A DNA stretch of 64,000 bases from Leptospira noguchii serovar Panama str. CZ214 (GTDB taxonomy: Bacteria > Spirochaetota > Leptospiria > Leptospirales > Leptospiraceae). Positions 40,852 through 49,759 of this stretch are shown in pieces. The first letter of the stretch is position 1; each line of letters opens with the position of its first letter. The notes under the pieces were generated by a model that did not search any database, was not told the origin of the DNA, and saw only the letters and a program-made list of their open reading frames with translations. The stretch is from NCBI RefSeq assembly GCF_000306255.2, contig NZ_AKWY02000034.1:626651-690650 (forward strand). Reading direction: 5' to 3'. The position numbers and the translations under genes are program-made.

Positions 40852-41288
40852 AAAAGATTTCAGTTATAATTTTGCTTTTAGGTGCGTGCGCGGTTTTTCA
40901 AAAACTTCCGCCAACCGTAAGAGAAGACAGTAAACAAATTAAAGAAACGAAAACGGCTTTGATCGAGGATCGTCCAGGTGCAACGGAACGAGCAATGTCA
41001 GAACTGGATCGATGCGATGCGCGTAACATCGAAAACGCGAAAGAGATACGACGACTAAACGAAGCGTTGAATCGTTGTAACGTATCGAACGAGAAGAAGG
41101 ACGTGCAATTAACTAAGGTATCTAAAGAAGCCGGAAAGGGTGAAGGAATTCGTTGGACTTACTACGCAATCCTTGGGTTTGGAATCTTTCTGTTGCTCGT
41201 TCTTGTTTTGGTTGTAGCGGCAATTCTGGCCTTGAGGCGCAACGGGCTTCCAGTTGTTAGTAGCCTTTTGGGAGGAAGAATCGTATGA
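40848..41288 (+). CDS. Unimolecular-spanin-like lipoprotein
   Basis: 146 aa. The N-terminal lipobox is LLLGAC (Cys14). The central part is a charged coiled coil with several cysteines. A C-terminal transmembrane helix (about residues 105-128) is followed by a short basic tail. Lipid anchor in the outer membrane plus a TM in the inner membrane is the plan of u-spanins such as T1 gp11, which fuse the two membranes at lysis. It overlaps the STAS-like gene and the endolysin gene by 4 nt, which fits a lysis cassette. Confidence 0.65.
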   Translation: MKKISVIILLLGACAVFQKLPPTVREDSKQIKETKTALIEDRPGATERAMSELDRCDARNIENAKEIRRLNEALNRCNVSNEKKDVQLTKVSKEAGKGEGIRWTYYAILGFGIFLLLVLVLVVAAILALRRNGLPVVSSLLGGRIV

Positions 41289-41971
41289 ATCCAATATTAG
41301 ATTTTTTGAAATCCGCTTCATTTAAAATACAAAAACATTTTCTTGATTTCGACGCGATCCAGAAAACACAACACTACTGGAACGATTCGACTCTATCGAA
41401 AGCAAAAACGAATCGGATCGGTTCGGAAGCAAGTCTTCCAACATTTCCTCCAGTTTTCGGTCCGGTCTTTGTATGCCCAGTCGATGAACCACACATAACG
41501 TCTCCGTTTGGTTGGAGAATTCTGAGTATAAACGGAAAACCTTCGAGACAGTTCCATTTGGGGATCGATTTAGGAGGCGAAAGGAAAATCAAAATTCCTG
41601 AAGACTGTATTATTAAAACAGTTCTCAAGAAAGACGAAAAGTATCCGGTTCGATTTCGTTATGATTACGAATCCGGAACCTGGATGGATTTGATTTCTAA
41701 AAATAAGATTCCTAAAGGTAGAGCTTGGACTCCATACATAATCGCTGTTGGAATCCATACCAGAAATCAATACAAATTCAAACATGTCGATTCCATCGTT
41801 TCCGAGGGACAAAACGTAAAGGCCGGAATGATCATCGGAAGATCTGGAAATCTCGGTTATTCCATGGGACCACATTTACATTTTGAAGTTTGGCCTTGGA
41901 ATAAAAAGGAACAGTCCTGGCCCAAACCGATGGACCCGGCGAAGTTTTTAAAATCCAAAAATCTAATATAA
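41285..41971 (+). CDS. M23 family peptidase endolysin
   Basis: 228 aa. LytM/M23 zinc endopeptidase: 'ITSPFGWRI', metal ligands in 'FHLGIDLG' (HxxxD) and 'GPHLHFEVW' (HxH). It cleaves peptidoglycan cross-bridges. It lacks a signal peptide, so export would rely on the neighbouring holin-like protein. An insertion of ~40 residues between the motifs carries basic and aromatic residues. Confidence 0.85.
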   Translation: MNPILDFLKSASFKIQKHFLDFDAIQKTQHYWNDSTLSKAKTNRIGSEASLPTFPPVFGPVFVCPVDEPHITSPFGWRILSINGKPSRQFHLGIDLGGERKIKIPEDCIIKTVLKKDEKYPVRFRYDYESGTWMDLISKNKIPKGRAWTPYIIAVGIHTRNQYKFKHVDSIVSEGQNVKAGMIIGRSGNLGYSMGPHLHFEVWPWNKKEQSWPKPMDPAKFLKSKNLI

Positions 41972-41984
41972 GGAGAGTATAATT

Positions 41985-42326
41985 ATGGAAATTTTAACTC
42001 AGGCTATCATTGGATTATTCATTCCGCTCTACGTGGCTCTCGTATTGTTTTTGAGCCAGTGGGCGTTTCGTTTTTTCAACTCCGAATTTGTCCGCCGTGA
42101 TAAAGCTCGGTTTGTTCTGATTCTTGCAACTGTGATAGCGCTCGTGTTCGAACTTGTAAGATTTGCATCTGGGGATTCCATTCCCGAACTCGGATACTAT
42201 GCAGTGATTCTGCTTCTTAACTTTTGTTTCACGACAACGTTTTACGAAATTCTGATGAAGCGAGTATTCGCGGCAATCAATTACGCTCACGACACTCCGG
42301 TTGCATCGGAAGAACAACCAGATTAA
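41985..42326 (+). CDS. Holin-like membrane protein
   Basis: 113 aa with three hydrophobic segments (about residues 5-28, 42-60, 69-88) and a charged, acidic C-terminus. It lies immediately downstream of the endolysin, and AAGGAG precedes the ATG. A class I-type holin role is inferred from topology and position only. Confidence 0.6.
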   Translation: MEILTQAIIGLFIPLYVALVLFLSQWAFRFFNSEFVRRDKARFVLILATVIALVFELVRFASGDSIPELGYYAVILLLNFCFTTTFYEILMKRVFAAINYAHDTPVASEEQPD

Positions 42327-42342
42327 TCGTAAGAAAATAGAA

Positions 42343-42900
42343 ATGAGCACAGAACCAGCTATAAGAGAACGCGCTTTTTTCCTCTATGCTATTTCCGGCT
42401 CTGGGTCTTCTAAAAATAGCGTAGCGAAACAAATCCGTTCTGAATATGGAACGAAGACTACCGCAAAAACTATCGATGAATGGTCGAAGGAAAAAGACAG
42501 GGATGGTTTAACATGGGATGATAAACGGAACCGTCTCGTCGCGAGGGCAGAAAAACAAGTAGAGGCCATCGTTGAAAATCGAATGGTAGAAATTCAAAAA
42601 AGAACTAAGACGATTGCAGACTTGTTGTATAAGAAAATTACGGAAGAGACTCCGAAACTTACGAGTCTTGATAACGCTATCTATGCTTATAAAGCAATCT
42701 CAGAACTTGAATTGACGTTGCCGCAAAAATATGGAGCACAACTGAATCCAAGTGAGATAATTGGAATCGTTTTAAAAATCTTTAAACGATGTGAACCAGT
42801 TGGAAGAGCAATCAGCGACCACTGGGAAAAGAATTTGGCTCTCGAAATTCATCAAGAAATCGAAGCATTTAAACTTTCTAAAGTAAATCAGGTTCCATGA
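42343..42900 (+). CDS. DUF1804-type small terminase-like protein
   Basis: 185 aa from ATG 42343. An N-terminal HTH ('GSSKNSVAKQIRSEYGTKTTAKTIDEWSKE') with the downstream helical region 'RMVEIQKRTKTIADLLYKKI' fits the Mu-like gp27/DUF1804 family, placed directly before the large terminase. It probably recognises packaging DNA. The stop overlaps the next ATG. Confidence 0.65.
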   Translation: MSTEPAIRERAFFLYAISGSGSSKNSVAKQIRSEYGTKTTAKTIDEWSKEKDRDGLTWDDKRNRLVARAEKQVEAIVENRMVEIQKRTKTIADLLYKKITEETPKLTSLDNAIYAYKAISELELTLPQKYGAQLNPSEIIGIVLKIFKRCEPVGRAISDHWEKNLALEIHQEIEAFKLSKVNQVP

Positions 42901-43628
42901 TGTCTTCGGGTTTAGAAATATTAGAGTCGATTCATGAACTTGGAACAAAAGAGTTTTCCAAAGTTAAGAAGAAAGATCGCAATTTATACGGAAAAAAGTA
43001 TGGCAAAGAATCCTTAGCAGCTTTCGCACGCTTTATTGATCCAAAATTCGAAGACCCTCTCCACATAAAATCGATCATTCACCTTCTCGAAAAAATGGAG
43101 AAAGGGGAAGTCACGAGAAGCATTATTAACATGCCACCACGAAGGGGCAAAAGTCAGATTTGCACTCGAATCTTCCCTGCTTGGTTTATCGGTAGGCATC
43201 CAGATAAAAACGTAATATTACTTTCCTATTCAGATGAGAAAGCCGCGCGTTTTGGTCGTTGGGTTCGAGACTGTGTAGAATCAGAACAATTTTCTCAAAT
43301 ATTTCCAAAAGTAAAAGTTCGTCCTGACATGAGAGCGGCTGCTGAATGGGAAACGACATCTGGCGGACTCGTCTTGAGTGCAGGACTCAAGGGAGGATTC
43401 AACGGAGACGGCGCAGATTTGTTAGTTGTCGATGATCCGTATAAGAATCGAGAGGAAGCGACATCGGAGGTAATCTCTGAAAAAATCATCGAGAATTTTA
43501 TGTCTGTTGGAGAAACGCGTCTTTCTCCTAACGGGATTATCTTGATTCCTCATACTCGTTGGTTGCGCAATGACCTTACCGGAAGATTAACCGGAGAAGA
43601 TAAGGAGTCCGAAATTGAAGCTGTTTGA
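42897..43628 (+). CDS. Large terminase, ATPase part
   Basis: 243 aa. Packaging motor ATPase: Walker A 'MPPRRGKSQ' (79-87), adenine-motif-like 'VILLSYSDEKAARFGR', Walker B 'DLLVVDDP' (174-181), and the C-motif region 'PHTRW'. It ends at TGA 43628 after 'TGEDKESEIEAV', exactly where Mu-like terminases continue into the nuclease domain. The second half is a separate overlapping gene. Confidence 0.85.
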   Translation: MMSSGLEILESIHELGTKEFSKVKKKDRNLYGKKYGKESLAAFARFIDPKFEDPLHIKSIIHLLEKMEKGEVTRSIINMPPRRGKSQICTRIFPAWFIGRHPDKNVILLSYSDEKAARFGRWVRDCVESEQFSQIFPKVKVRPDMRAAAEWETTSGGLVLSAGLKGGFNGDGADLLVVDDPYKNREEATSEVISEKIIENFMSVGETRLSPNGIILIPHTRWLRNDLTGRLTGEDKESEIEAV

Positions 43629-44364
43629 GCCTGAGATAAAAGGTGAATGGCATGTTCTCCGTCTTCCTGCAATTTTAGAAGACGGGACTTCTCTTTGGCC
43701 TGAAAGATTTAAAATTGAGAATGTTTTGAAACTGAGGTCTCGGATTGGAGAAACCCGATTCAGTGCTCTTTATCAACAAATTCCAATGGATGTTGCCGAA
43801 AGAATTTTCAGTGACCCGAAATATGAAGAAACTCCAAATGATGTAAAGATATTTGCGTTTTGGGACCCGGCGTTTCGTGAAGCGAATAGGAAAAAAGACT
43901 TCAATGCATTTTCTGCGGGTGGACCGAACGGAGAGAAGTTCTATGTTTGCGCTGGTGAAATATGGCGTGCAGGACTTTTAGAATCTTACGATCGAGTTGA
44001 GAAGCTTTGTAAACAACATAACGTAACTCGCCTTTTCATAGAAAACAACAAAGGGGAAACAGCATTAGAAATAGAAATGAATAGGCGAAACATTTCCAGT
44101 AAGGGAATTATGAGTTCCGGTTCGAAAGAGTTTAGAATTCAACAATACGTCCGAATGAACTGGGATAAAATTCGATTTTCTCGTTTTGTCTCTACGAAGT
44201 ATATCAAGCAGATTTTAGAATATTCGGAAATCATAGAACGCCACGACGACGCCCCGGATTCGTTGGCTGGTCTCATCAAAGAAACAAAATTCGGCCCCCA
44301 GGCGGAAGGAATGAAAAATCGGATCGGATTTTTTGAAATGCTCCTAAACGAAGGAAGGTGGTAA
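43615..44364 (+). CDS. Large terminase, nuclease part
   Basis: 249 aa. Opens with 'GEWHVLRLPAILEDG', the linker strand conserved in Mu gp28-type terminases, then an RNase H-like nuclease: 'IFAFWDPAF' (first acidic residue), 'RLFIENNKG' and 'HDDAPDSLAG' (C-terminal acid pair). TTG 43615 has AAGGAG 7 nt upstream, so independent translation is likely. The overlap with the ATPase gene is 14 nt in the +1 frame. Confidence 0.85.
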   Translation: MKLFEPEIKGEWHVLRLPAILEDGTSLWPERFKIENVLKLRSRIGETRFSALYQQIPMDVAERIFSDPKYEETPNDVKIFAFWDPAFREANRKKDFNAFSAGGPNGEKFYVCAGEIWRAGLLESYDRVEKLCKQHNVTRLFIENNKGETALEIEMNRRNISSKGIMSSGSKEFRIQQYVRMNWDKIRFSRFVSTKYIKQILEYSEIIERHDDAPDSLAGLIKETKFGPQAEGMKNRIGFFEMLLNEGRW

Positions 44365-45791
44365 TGGCTCGTAAGCGTCGCAATTATTATAAGAACTTAG
44401 GAATCGATACATCCGTCCGCGTTGCAAAATTGGACGCATCTGAATCCGTTGCCCGACTCGATACCCTGATGCACATGGCATCCGGTAAAGGCATTACAGG
44501 AAGAGATAAACTACGAGGTGTTGCACCAAATCCCGAACGGATTTTTCCAGTGACTGCACGCGCGCTTTACGAATCAAACGGTTTCCTCGCCAACATAGTT
44601 GATTCCGTCTCGGAAGATGCAACCCGCGCATGGATCGAAATCGAAACAAATCGAGATAAGGATGATCCGGACTCAGGTATCAAAGGCCTAAACATATCCA
44701 GAATTTTGATGAATGAAATGGAGGAGTTCAAGCTTCAGGAAAAAATTACAGAACATATTCAAGGCTCTCGGATGAATCACGGTGGCTCTCTGCTTTTTTG
44801 GGGAATTAAATCGGATATTCCACAGACCGATTTCATGCTTCGTCAACCAATGCCCGAAACGATTCGGAATCTCGAATTCATAAACATAATCGATGCGAGT
44901 CGCTTTTCCGTCAGGAGAAAAACGAGCGATCCGCTTTCTAAGTTCTATAACGAGCCGATTTGTTCTGTATCTGGCGTAGAGTTAGATTCTTCCCGGTCAC
45001 ACTGGTTGGTCAATAGCTGGAACTGGGATTCTCAGAGGGGCATTTCCTTAGTAGAAAAAGTCTACGATGGGATTGTTGCAATCGATACGGCCCTTTGGTC
45101 GACGACTTCCATGATTTTTGAGATGGCCGTAAAGGTTCTTACAACGGACAAATTGGACTCTGCTTCTCCCGAAAAAACGATGGAGTTTCTTCGGCTGTTA
45201 CGACATACGCTTTCCACTCAGTCCACTGCAATGCTCGGAAAAGACGAGACTCTTACTCGTCTTGGAAACTCGGGGATTTCTGATTCACAACTCGAAACTC
45301 TGTTTTCATTCATTTTTAAAGTCTTGTCAGGTCTCTCAAAAATACCTATTTCGAAAATTTTAGGGCGAACACAATCCGTAATCAATATTGGGAATAGTGA
45401 TCCATCGGACGACGTAAGTTATTTCGAGGATGTTTCTCGCTTTCAGGAACTCAAAGTCCGTCCCATCATAGACCAATTTATCAAATTACGAATCCGATCG
45501 ACTGAGGGACAGATTTACAGACTTCTAAATGGCGATTTCGCATCTCTCGACTGGAAGTTTAAATTTAAAACGTTGTGTAAATCTTCCCCTGCATCCGAAG
45601 CCGATACAAACCTCAAGAACGCTCAAGCGGATCAAATCTATGTAACAATCGGTTCCCTTTCACCTGGGGAGGTTAAGCAAAAGAGATTTCCTGAAATGGA
45701 AAATTTCGATTACTCTCGAGATGATAGCGGCCACTTAGATTTTAGCGAACCGGGTCTTTCAAACCCTGAAGAATTTAATCGTCCTGTTTAA
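44364..45791 (+). CDS. Portal protein, DUF1073 type
   Basis: 475 aa. Forms the dodecameric ring for DNA entry. Family features: 'NGFLANIVDSVSEDATRAWIEI' near residue 75, 'NHGGSLLFWG', and 'LSKIPISKILGRTQSVINIG' with the following 'DDVSYFEDVSRFQELKVRPI', matching the DUF1073 'SGIP..RLFG.SP.G.N..GE.D...Y' segment. ATG 44364 overlaps the terminase stop (TAATG), with AAGGAAGG upstream. Confidence 0.8.
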   Translation: MARKRRNYYKNLGIDTSVRVAKLDASESVARLDTLMHMASGKGITGRDKLRGVAPNPERIFPVTARALYESNGFLANIVDSVSEDATRAWIEIETNRDKDDPDSGIKGLNISRILMNEMEEFKLQEKITEHIQGSRMNHGGSLLFWGIKSDIPQTDFMLRQPMPETIRNLEFINIIDASRFSVRRKTSDPLSKFYNEPICSVSGVELDSSRSHWLVNSWNWDSQRGISLVEKVYDGIVAIDTALWSTTSMIFEMAVKVLTTDKLDSASPEKTMEFLRLLRHTLSTQSTAMLGKDETLTRLGNSGISDSQLETLFSFIFKVLSGLSKIPISKILGRTQSVINIGNSDPSDDVSYFEDVSRFQELKVRPIIDQFIKLRIRSTEGQIYRLLNGDFASLDWKFKFKTLCKSSPASEADTNLKNAQADQIYVTIGSLSPGEVKQKRFPEMENFDYSRDDSGHLDFSEPGLSNPEEFNRPV

Positions 45792-45979
45792 CAGTAATTT
45801 TGAATGTTCCAAGAATCGAATATAAGGCCATTTTCCGGGGTTTTTGGACTTTGGGGGTATCTTTGGCCAACTTGCGGTTTGCTGAACAATGCTGAACAAG
45901 TCCTATTTAAAAATAACAACCTGCCTTTTGCCGTCGTAAACCCATTTTTCCATCCTGCACTGAAAAAGGGGAAAAAACC

Positions 45980-47572
45980 GTGTATCCGCTAAGTTTAGAA
46001 CTACAATATTCCAAACTTTGGAGAGATGAGGTTTCCCGTTTTGCCAAACAGGTAAACTCTGTAATCCTCAACGGTGTTCAAACCTATTCTAAAGAGGCAC
46101 GTGCGGATGGCTATTTCTTTGAGCCTGTTGTTCGGTTGGATGTTTCCGATCTCCGAGTCTTGCTCAACCAACTCAAAAATCAATATGGGGATTTCGCTCC
46201 TCGAAAAGAATTCGAATCCCAGATCAAACAAAACGTTCAAATGATCGATGCGTGGTCTCGGGACAAAACGAATTCGTTCATTAACAAACAATATGAAAGT
46301 ATGAACTTCCCGCCTCGCGCTGGGGTTGTAGGAGGTGATCGATCGTTGTTTCGCGTTCCTGGAATTCCAGTCTCTCAAAAAGAGTCCGGCGAAATTTGGG
46401 ACCGAGTTAACAAGATGATAAAGGAACAATCGAGTCTTGCGTCCAACGCTTTCCGAGACCACTTCGAAGCTGTTCAGAAAATCGTAACCGATGGACTTAC
46501 CAAAAGATTGAAGTATCAGGACATTGCTACCCAAATCCAAAACGCAACTGGAGTTTCCGAACGTCGTGCGGAGTTTTGGGCGAAAGACCAAACCGGAAAA
46601 TTTTTCAGCCAACAAAACAAACTCAGGCAAACAAATGCCGGATTTCCCGGCTTCGTTTGGAGAACTCAAAAAGACTCTAAGGTTCGAGATTCTCATTCAC
46701 ATGTCGCAGATAAATTTTACAAGTGGGGAGAACTTCCCTTTGTTAATCGCAAAGGTGGGCTGCCTGCTCGACTGGCTCCCGGTGACGATTATCGTTGTCG
46801 GTGCTGGGCAGAACCTTCATGGGGACCACAGGGATCTAAAAAGAATAATCCGAAGCCTTCTGGTTCTTCCCCCAAAATTATACTTCCCCCACGTCCTCAA
46901 ACTCAATCAATCGTTCCGATTTTACATTCAGTAAATCTGAATCTTCCCGATCCGACAGTTCACGCCAACATTCAAAAAACGATTTCCGATCTGGATTCCA
47001 TTTTGAAATTTCCAAAGGATCGAACCAACATCGGAGTCCATTATCTCGCCGGATCTAATTTAAAGAAAAACATCGCGGGCCTTTTTAATCCGAATACGAA
47101 TCGAATTGAAATCAACAGCGGATTGAAATTTAAAGACACATACCAATCGACTTTTGTTCACGAGTTCGCGCATGCAATGGACTATCGTTGGTTGGGTAAG
47201 GATGGACGATATGAAAGTCATTCCGGGCCTGATTTCGCGGAGTTTAAAAACGTAGTTCAAAAAACGGAGTTGTATAAGCGACTACAACAAATCGGTAGAG
47301 AGGGGCGAACAAAAGTTCCCGGCCTCGATGTTCCTGTTGCATTGAGCAGAACTCAAAAAAGCTTGATTCCTTATTTTCTTACGACGGAGGAGCTCTTTGC
47401 GAGAGCGACGGAGATTTGGACAGCAGAAAGAACCGGTTCTAAAAATCTCCTTGCTCAAATTCAAAAAAAGAATAGTATGAATTTCGTAAATCATTACTGG
47501 GATGAAGACGACTTCAAACCTGTCTTATCGGTTCTTGATAAGATATTTAAAACGATGGGTTACTTGAAATGA
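45980..47572 (+). CDS. MuF head morphogenesis protein fused to a zincin domain
   Basis: 530 aa. Residues ~150-285 are the phage Mu F/SPP1 gp7-like domain ('GVSERRAEFWAKDQTGKFFS', 'VWRTQKDSKVRDSH', 'GDDYRCRCWAEP'). After a Pro/Ser linker, residues ~320-530 form a second domain with 'TFVHEFAHAMDYRWLG' (HExxH, H394/H398) and a distal 'YFLTTEELFARATE' that can supply the third zinc ligand. MuF C-terminal extensions often carry effectors or toxins injected with DNA. GTG 45980 with AGGGG upstream. Confidence 0.8.
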   Translation: MYPLSLELQYSKLWRDEVSRFAKQVNSVILNGVQTYSKEARADGYFFEPVVRLDVSDLRVLLNQLKNQYGDFAPRKEFESQIKQNVQMIDAWSRDKTNSFINKQYESMNFPPRAGVVGGDRSLFRVPGIPVSQKESGEIWDRVNKMIKEQSSLASNAFRDHFEAVQKIVTDGLTKRLKYQDIATQIQNATGVSERRAEFWAKDQTGKFFSQQNKLRQTNAGFPGFVWRTQKDSKVRDSHSHVADKFYKWGELPFVNRKGGLPARLAPGDDYRCRCWAEPSWGPQGSKKNNPKPSGSSPKIILPPRPQTQSIVPILHSVNLNLPDPTVHANIQKTISDLDSILKFPKDRTNIGVHYLAGSNLKKNIAGLFNPNTNRIEINSGLKFKDTYQSTFVHEFAHAMDYRWLGKDGRYESHSGPDFAEFKNVVQKTELYKRLQQIGREGRTKVPGLDVPVALSRTQKSLIPYFLTTEELFARATEIWTAERTGSKNLLAQIQKKNSMNFVNHYWDEDDFKPVLSVLDKIFKTMGYLK

Positions 47573-47781
47573 AACGAGTTTCAGATATACTTCCAACTTT
47601 AACACCGGATAAGGTCGCTGAACTTTATGGAAAACTGGGCGACCCCAGTGCACAAAGAAACGAAGTGGTCGCAGCAATTATGAAAGTTAAAAACGTTTCC
47701 GAAGACGAAGCCCAAAACATTTTTGATTTCAATCTCTCAATGGTATCTCAGATGGAATCGGATCTCGATTCTCGTAAGTAG
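47569..47781 (+). CDS. Hypothetical 70-aa late protein
   Basis: Helical protein ('LTPDKVAELYGKLGDPSAQR'). It overlaps the MuF-zincin stop by 4 nt, a position where immunity or inhibitor genes for MuF-linked effectors may occur, but that is speculative. Confidence 0.55.
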   Translation: MKRVSDILPTLTPDKVAELYGKLGDPSAQRNEVVAAIMKVKNVSEDEAQNIFDFNLSMVSQMESDLDSRK

Positions 47782-47893
47782 TTTCCATCTCTAAAAAATC
47801 TTCCTCACCTCCACTAAAAACGTCGGAAATTGCGGTCTCTTGTGTGACCTTGCGACCTTGTTTCTCTGGTAGGTTTACGTTATTATTCAATGC

Positions 47894-49099
47894 GTGAAAC
47901 CGGAAAACGGAATTCGTTACGATTCTGCAACTGTCGAGCTGGAAGGACTTATAGAGGATGAAGCCGTTCTTCGGTGCCCTCTCGTCCTCGCTCGTGTCGG
48001 TGTATTCCCTTATACTCACTCTGATGGAAGAATTGTTCGAGAGGCAAAATTACCGGAAGAACTTTTCTCTCCGGAAACTCTCGCGTCTATACCGGGGAGA
48101 CCCATTACTAAAAATCATCCTCCTATTTCAGACAACGACGGGCTGATCAACGATACGAACTATTCGTTATATGCGAAAGGCTCTCTTGGTGACTCTGTAA
48201 AAGTGAAGGGCGACGGAATTTGGGTCAATGAAACTATCTGGGACGCAAAATTAAAAGATTCGTTAAAACGACGTGATAAGGTGCAAATATCGTCGGGCTT
48301 TCGTTCGAAACTCGATTGGACGCCAGGCACCTTCAGGGGACAACAATACGATGTAGTTCAGAGAGATATTCGTTTTAACCACGCCGCTCATGTTGACAAA
48401 GGCCGCGCGGGTGATTCCGTTCGCGTCTACCTCGACCATGCCGATTTTCCGGAAGATATAAACTTTGCCGTCATTGCGACGGATGAAAATCAAACAGGAG
48501 AAAATATGTCTGAAAAACGAGACCTGATAAAAGAATTTCGTAATTTTCTAAAGAACTTAGGAGTCGCTCGAAATGATTCCGAGCCTTCTACGGCAACAAC
48601 TGAACCCGCACCGGAACCTATCGATAAAGGTAAGCAATCGCCTTCACAGGAACAAGAGCAAAATAAGACAAAAGATGATCTTATCAAATCTCTAACAGCA
48701 CAAGTTGCAACTTTAACCGATGCCCTTGCGGAAATGAAAAAACTTCTGGCTTCCGCAATGGCACCAGCAACTCAGGACTCGATTGCTCAGAGCCGGATAA
48801 AGTTGATCGAGACTGTTAAGTCGATCAAGCCGGACGCGACGACGGACGGGGTTTCTGCAAGAGATCTAAAGACGCTGGTCATCAAAGAAACGTTACCTTC
48901 TGCAAAGCTTGATTCAATCGACGATCAGGAATTGGACATTCGCTATGAATCTGCCGTAGAGCTTGCTCGCGAAAAAGCGTCTGTTCGAGGCGGTTCGAAT
49001 AACCAGGAACAACAAAAACCAACTCCAAGGCAAGATGCTGATGATTTGAAGAAAATTCAGGAAGCACGGCTGAAAATGAACAAAAGAGGAGATAAGTAA
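47894..49099 (+). CDS. DUF2213 head maturation protease with C-terminal scaffold
   Basis: 401 aa. Residues 1-200 match DUF2213 ('IRYDSATVELEGLIEDEAVL', 'SIPGRPITKNHPP', 'VQISSGFRSKLDWTPGTFRG'), the protease/scaffold position of Mu-type heads. Residues ~205-400 are charged and coiled coil, as in scaffolds. GTG start at 47894. A strong internal start at 48506 probably yields the scaffold alone. Confidence 0.7.
   Translation: MKPENGIRYDSATVELEGLIEDEAVLRCPLVLARVGVFPYTHSDGRIVREAKLPEELFSPETLASIPGRPITKNHPPISDNDGLINDTNYSLYAKGSLGDSVKVKGDGIWVNETIWDAKLKDSLKRRDKVQISSGFRSKLDWTPGTFRGQQYDVVQRDIRFNHAAHVDKGRAGDSVRVYLDHADFPEDINFAVIATDENQTGENMSEKRDLIKEFRNFLKNLGVARNDSEPSTATTEPAPEPIDKGKQSPSQEQEQNKTKDDLIKSLTAQVATLTDALAEMKKLLASAMAPATQDSIAQSRIKLIETVKSIKPDATTDGVSARDLKTLVIKETLPSAKLDSIDDQELDIRYESAVELAREKASVRGGSNNQEQQKPTPRQDADDLKKIQEARLKMNKRGDK
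48506..49099 (+). CDS. Nested scaffold protein (internal start)
   Basis: In-frame ATG 48506 is preceded by CAGGAG at a 5-nt gap and begins 'MSEKRDLIKEFRNF'. It would give a 197-aa coiled-coil scaffold identical to the C-terminal half of the protease, as in lambda C/Nu3 and Mu I/Z. Confidence 0.5.
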   Translation: MSEKRDLIKEFRNFLKNLGVARNDSEPSTATTEPAPEPIDKGKQSPSQEQEQNKTKDDLIKSLTAQVATLTDALAEMKKLLASAMAPATQDSIAQSRIKLIETVKSIKPDATTDGVSARDLKTLVIKETLPSAKLDSIDDQELDIRYESAVELAREKASVRGGSNNQEQQKPTPRQDADDLKKIQEARLKMNKRGDK

Positions 49100-49100
49100 C

Positions 49101-49748
49101 ATGAATCTGAAAATTTTGTTAAGTTTTCTAACCTTGTTTTACATTGTGATTTTCGGGATTTCATATTTCGAAGTAATTCCGTCCGAATTCCTACAAGTAT
49201 TTTTCCCAATCGGTGCATTATTCGCTCTCATTGGAGCTCCGGTTCCTGAAGGCGGATTGTATAACGAACAACCCGGACTATTGGGAACCTCCTCCAGAGA
49301 TTCGAAAGACGAGCGTAAGCGAGGAAGCGTTGTTTCAATCGGCAAATTACCTTTTGGTTCCGCAGTGATGCTCGTCTCTGGCGGAGAAGGTATTTCTGTT
49401 ATAGGTGCTGACGCGGTTCAAGTCTCTTCCAATTTGCGATTTGATGGGGTGACATCCTATTCTAATGCCGCAGGAGACCTGAAAAATCTTTCTTACGACG
49501 ACGGTGAACTTTGCACCTTCTTTGATAAAGGATACGTTTGGGTTCCTTGCGAGGAAGCAACTACGGAATTCGATACGGTTCGTATTCGAGTTGTTCAAGA
49601 AGGCACAAATGTCGTCGGGTCGTTTCGTAGAACCGCTATCCCTGGAAAGACTGCCGTTATCACAGGGGTTAAGTTTGCATCAAACCAAAATGTCGGAATA
49701 GCGGAACTGAACCTCGTGTCAGGTTTCACAATCACATTGGATAACTAA
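49101..49748 (+). CDS. Capsid cement-like protein with hydrophobic N-terminus
   Basis: 215 aa. Residues ~75-215 look like a structural cement/decoration domain (ending 'RRTAIPGKTAVITGVKFASN', typical of gp24-like head proteins) and it sits just before the major capsid gene. The first ~47 residues are two hydrophobic segments, which is unusual for a cement protein. AGAGGAG precedes ATG 49101, so this start is well supported. Confidence 0.6.
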   Translation: MNLKILLSFLTLFYIVIFGISYFEVIPSEFLQVFFPIGALFALIGAPVPEGGLYNEQPGLLGTSSRDSKDERKRGSVVSIGKLPFGSAVMLVSGGEGISVIGADAVQVSSNLRFDGVTSYSNAAGDLKNLSYDDGELCTFFDKGYVWVPCEEATTEFDTVRIRVVQEGTNVVGSFRRTAIPGKTAVITGVKFASNQNVGIAELNLVSGFTITLDN

Positions 49749-49759
49749 GGAGATTATCG

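Noticed and set aside
45804..45992. 62-codon frame between portal and MuF genes
   Set aside because: It overlaps the MuF start and has no family features or good ribosome-binding site. The region holds a short direct repeat (GCTGAACAA twice at about 45882-45899) and little else.
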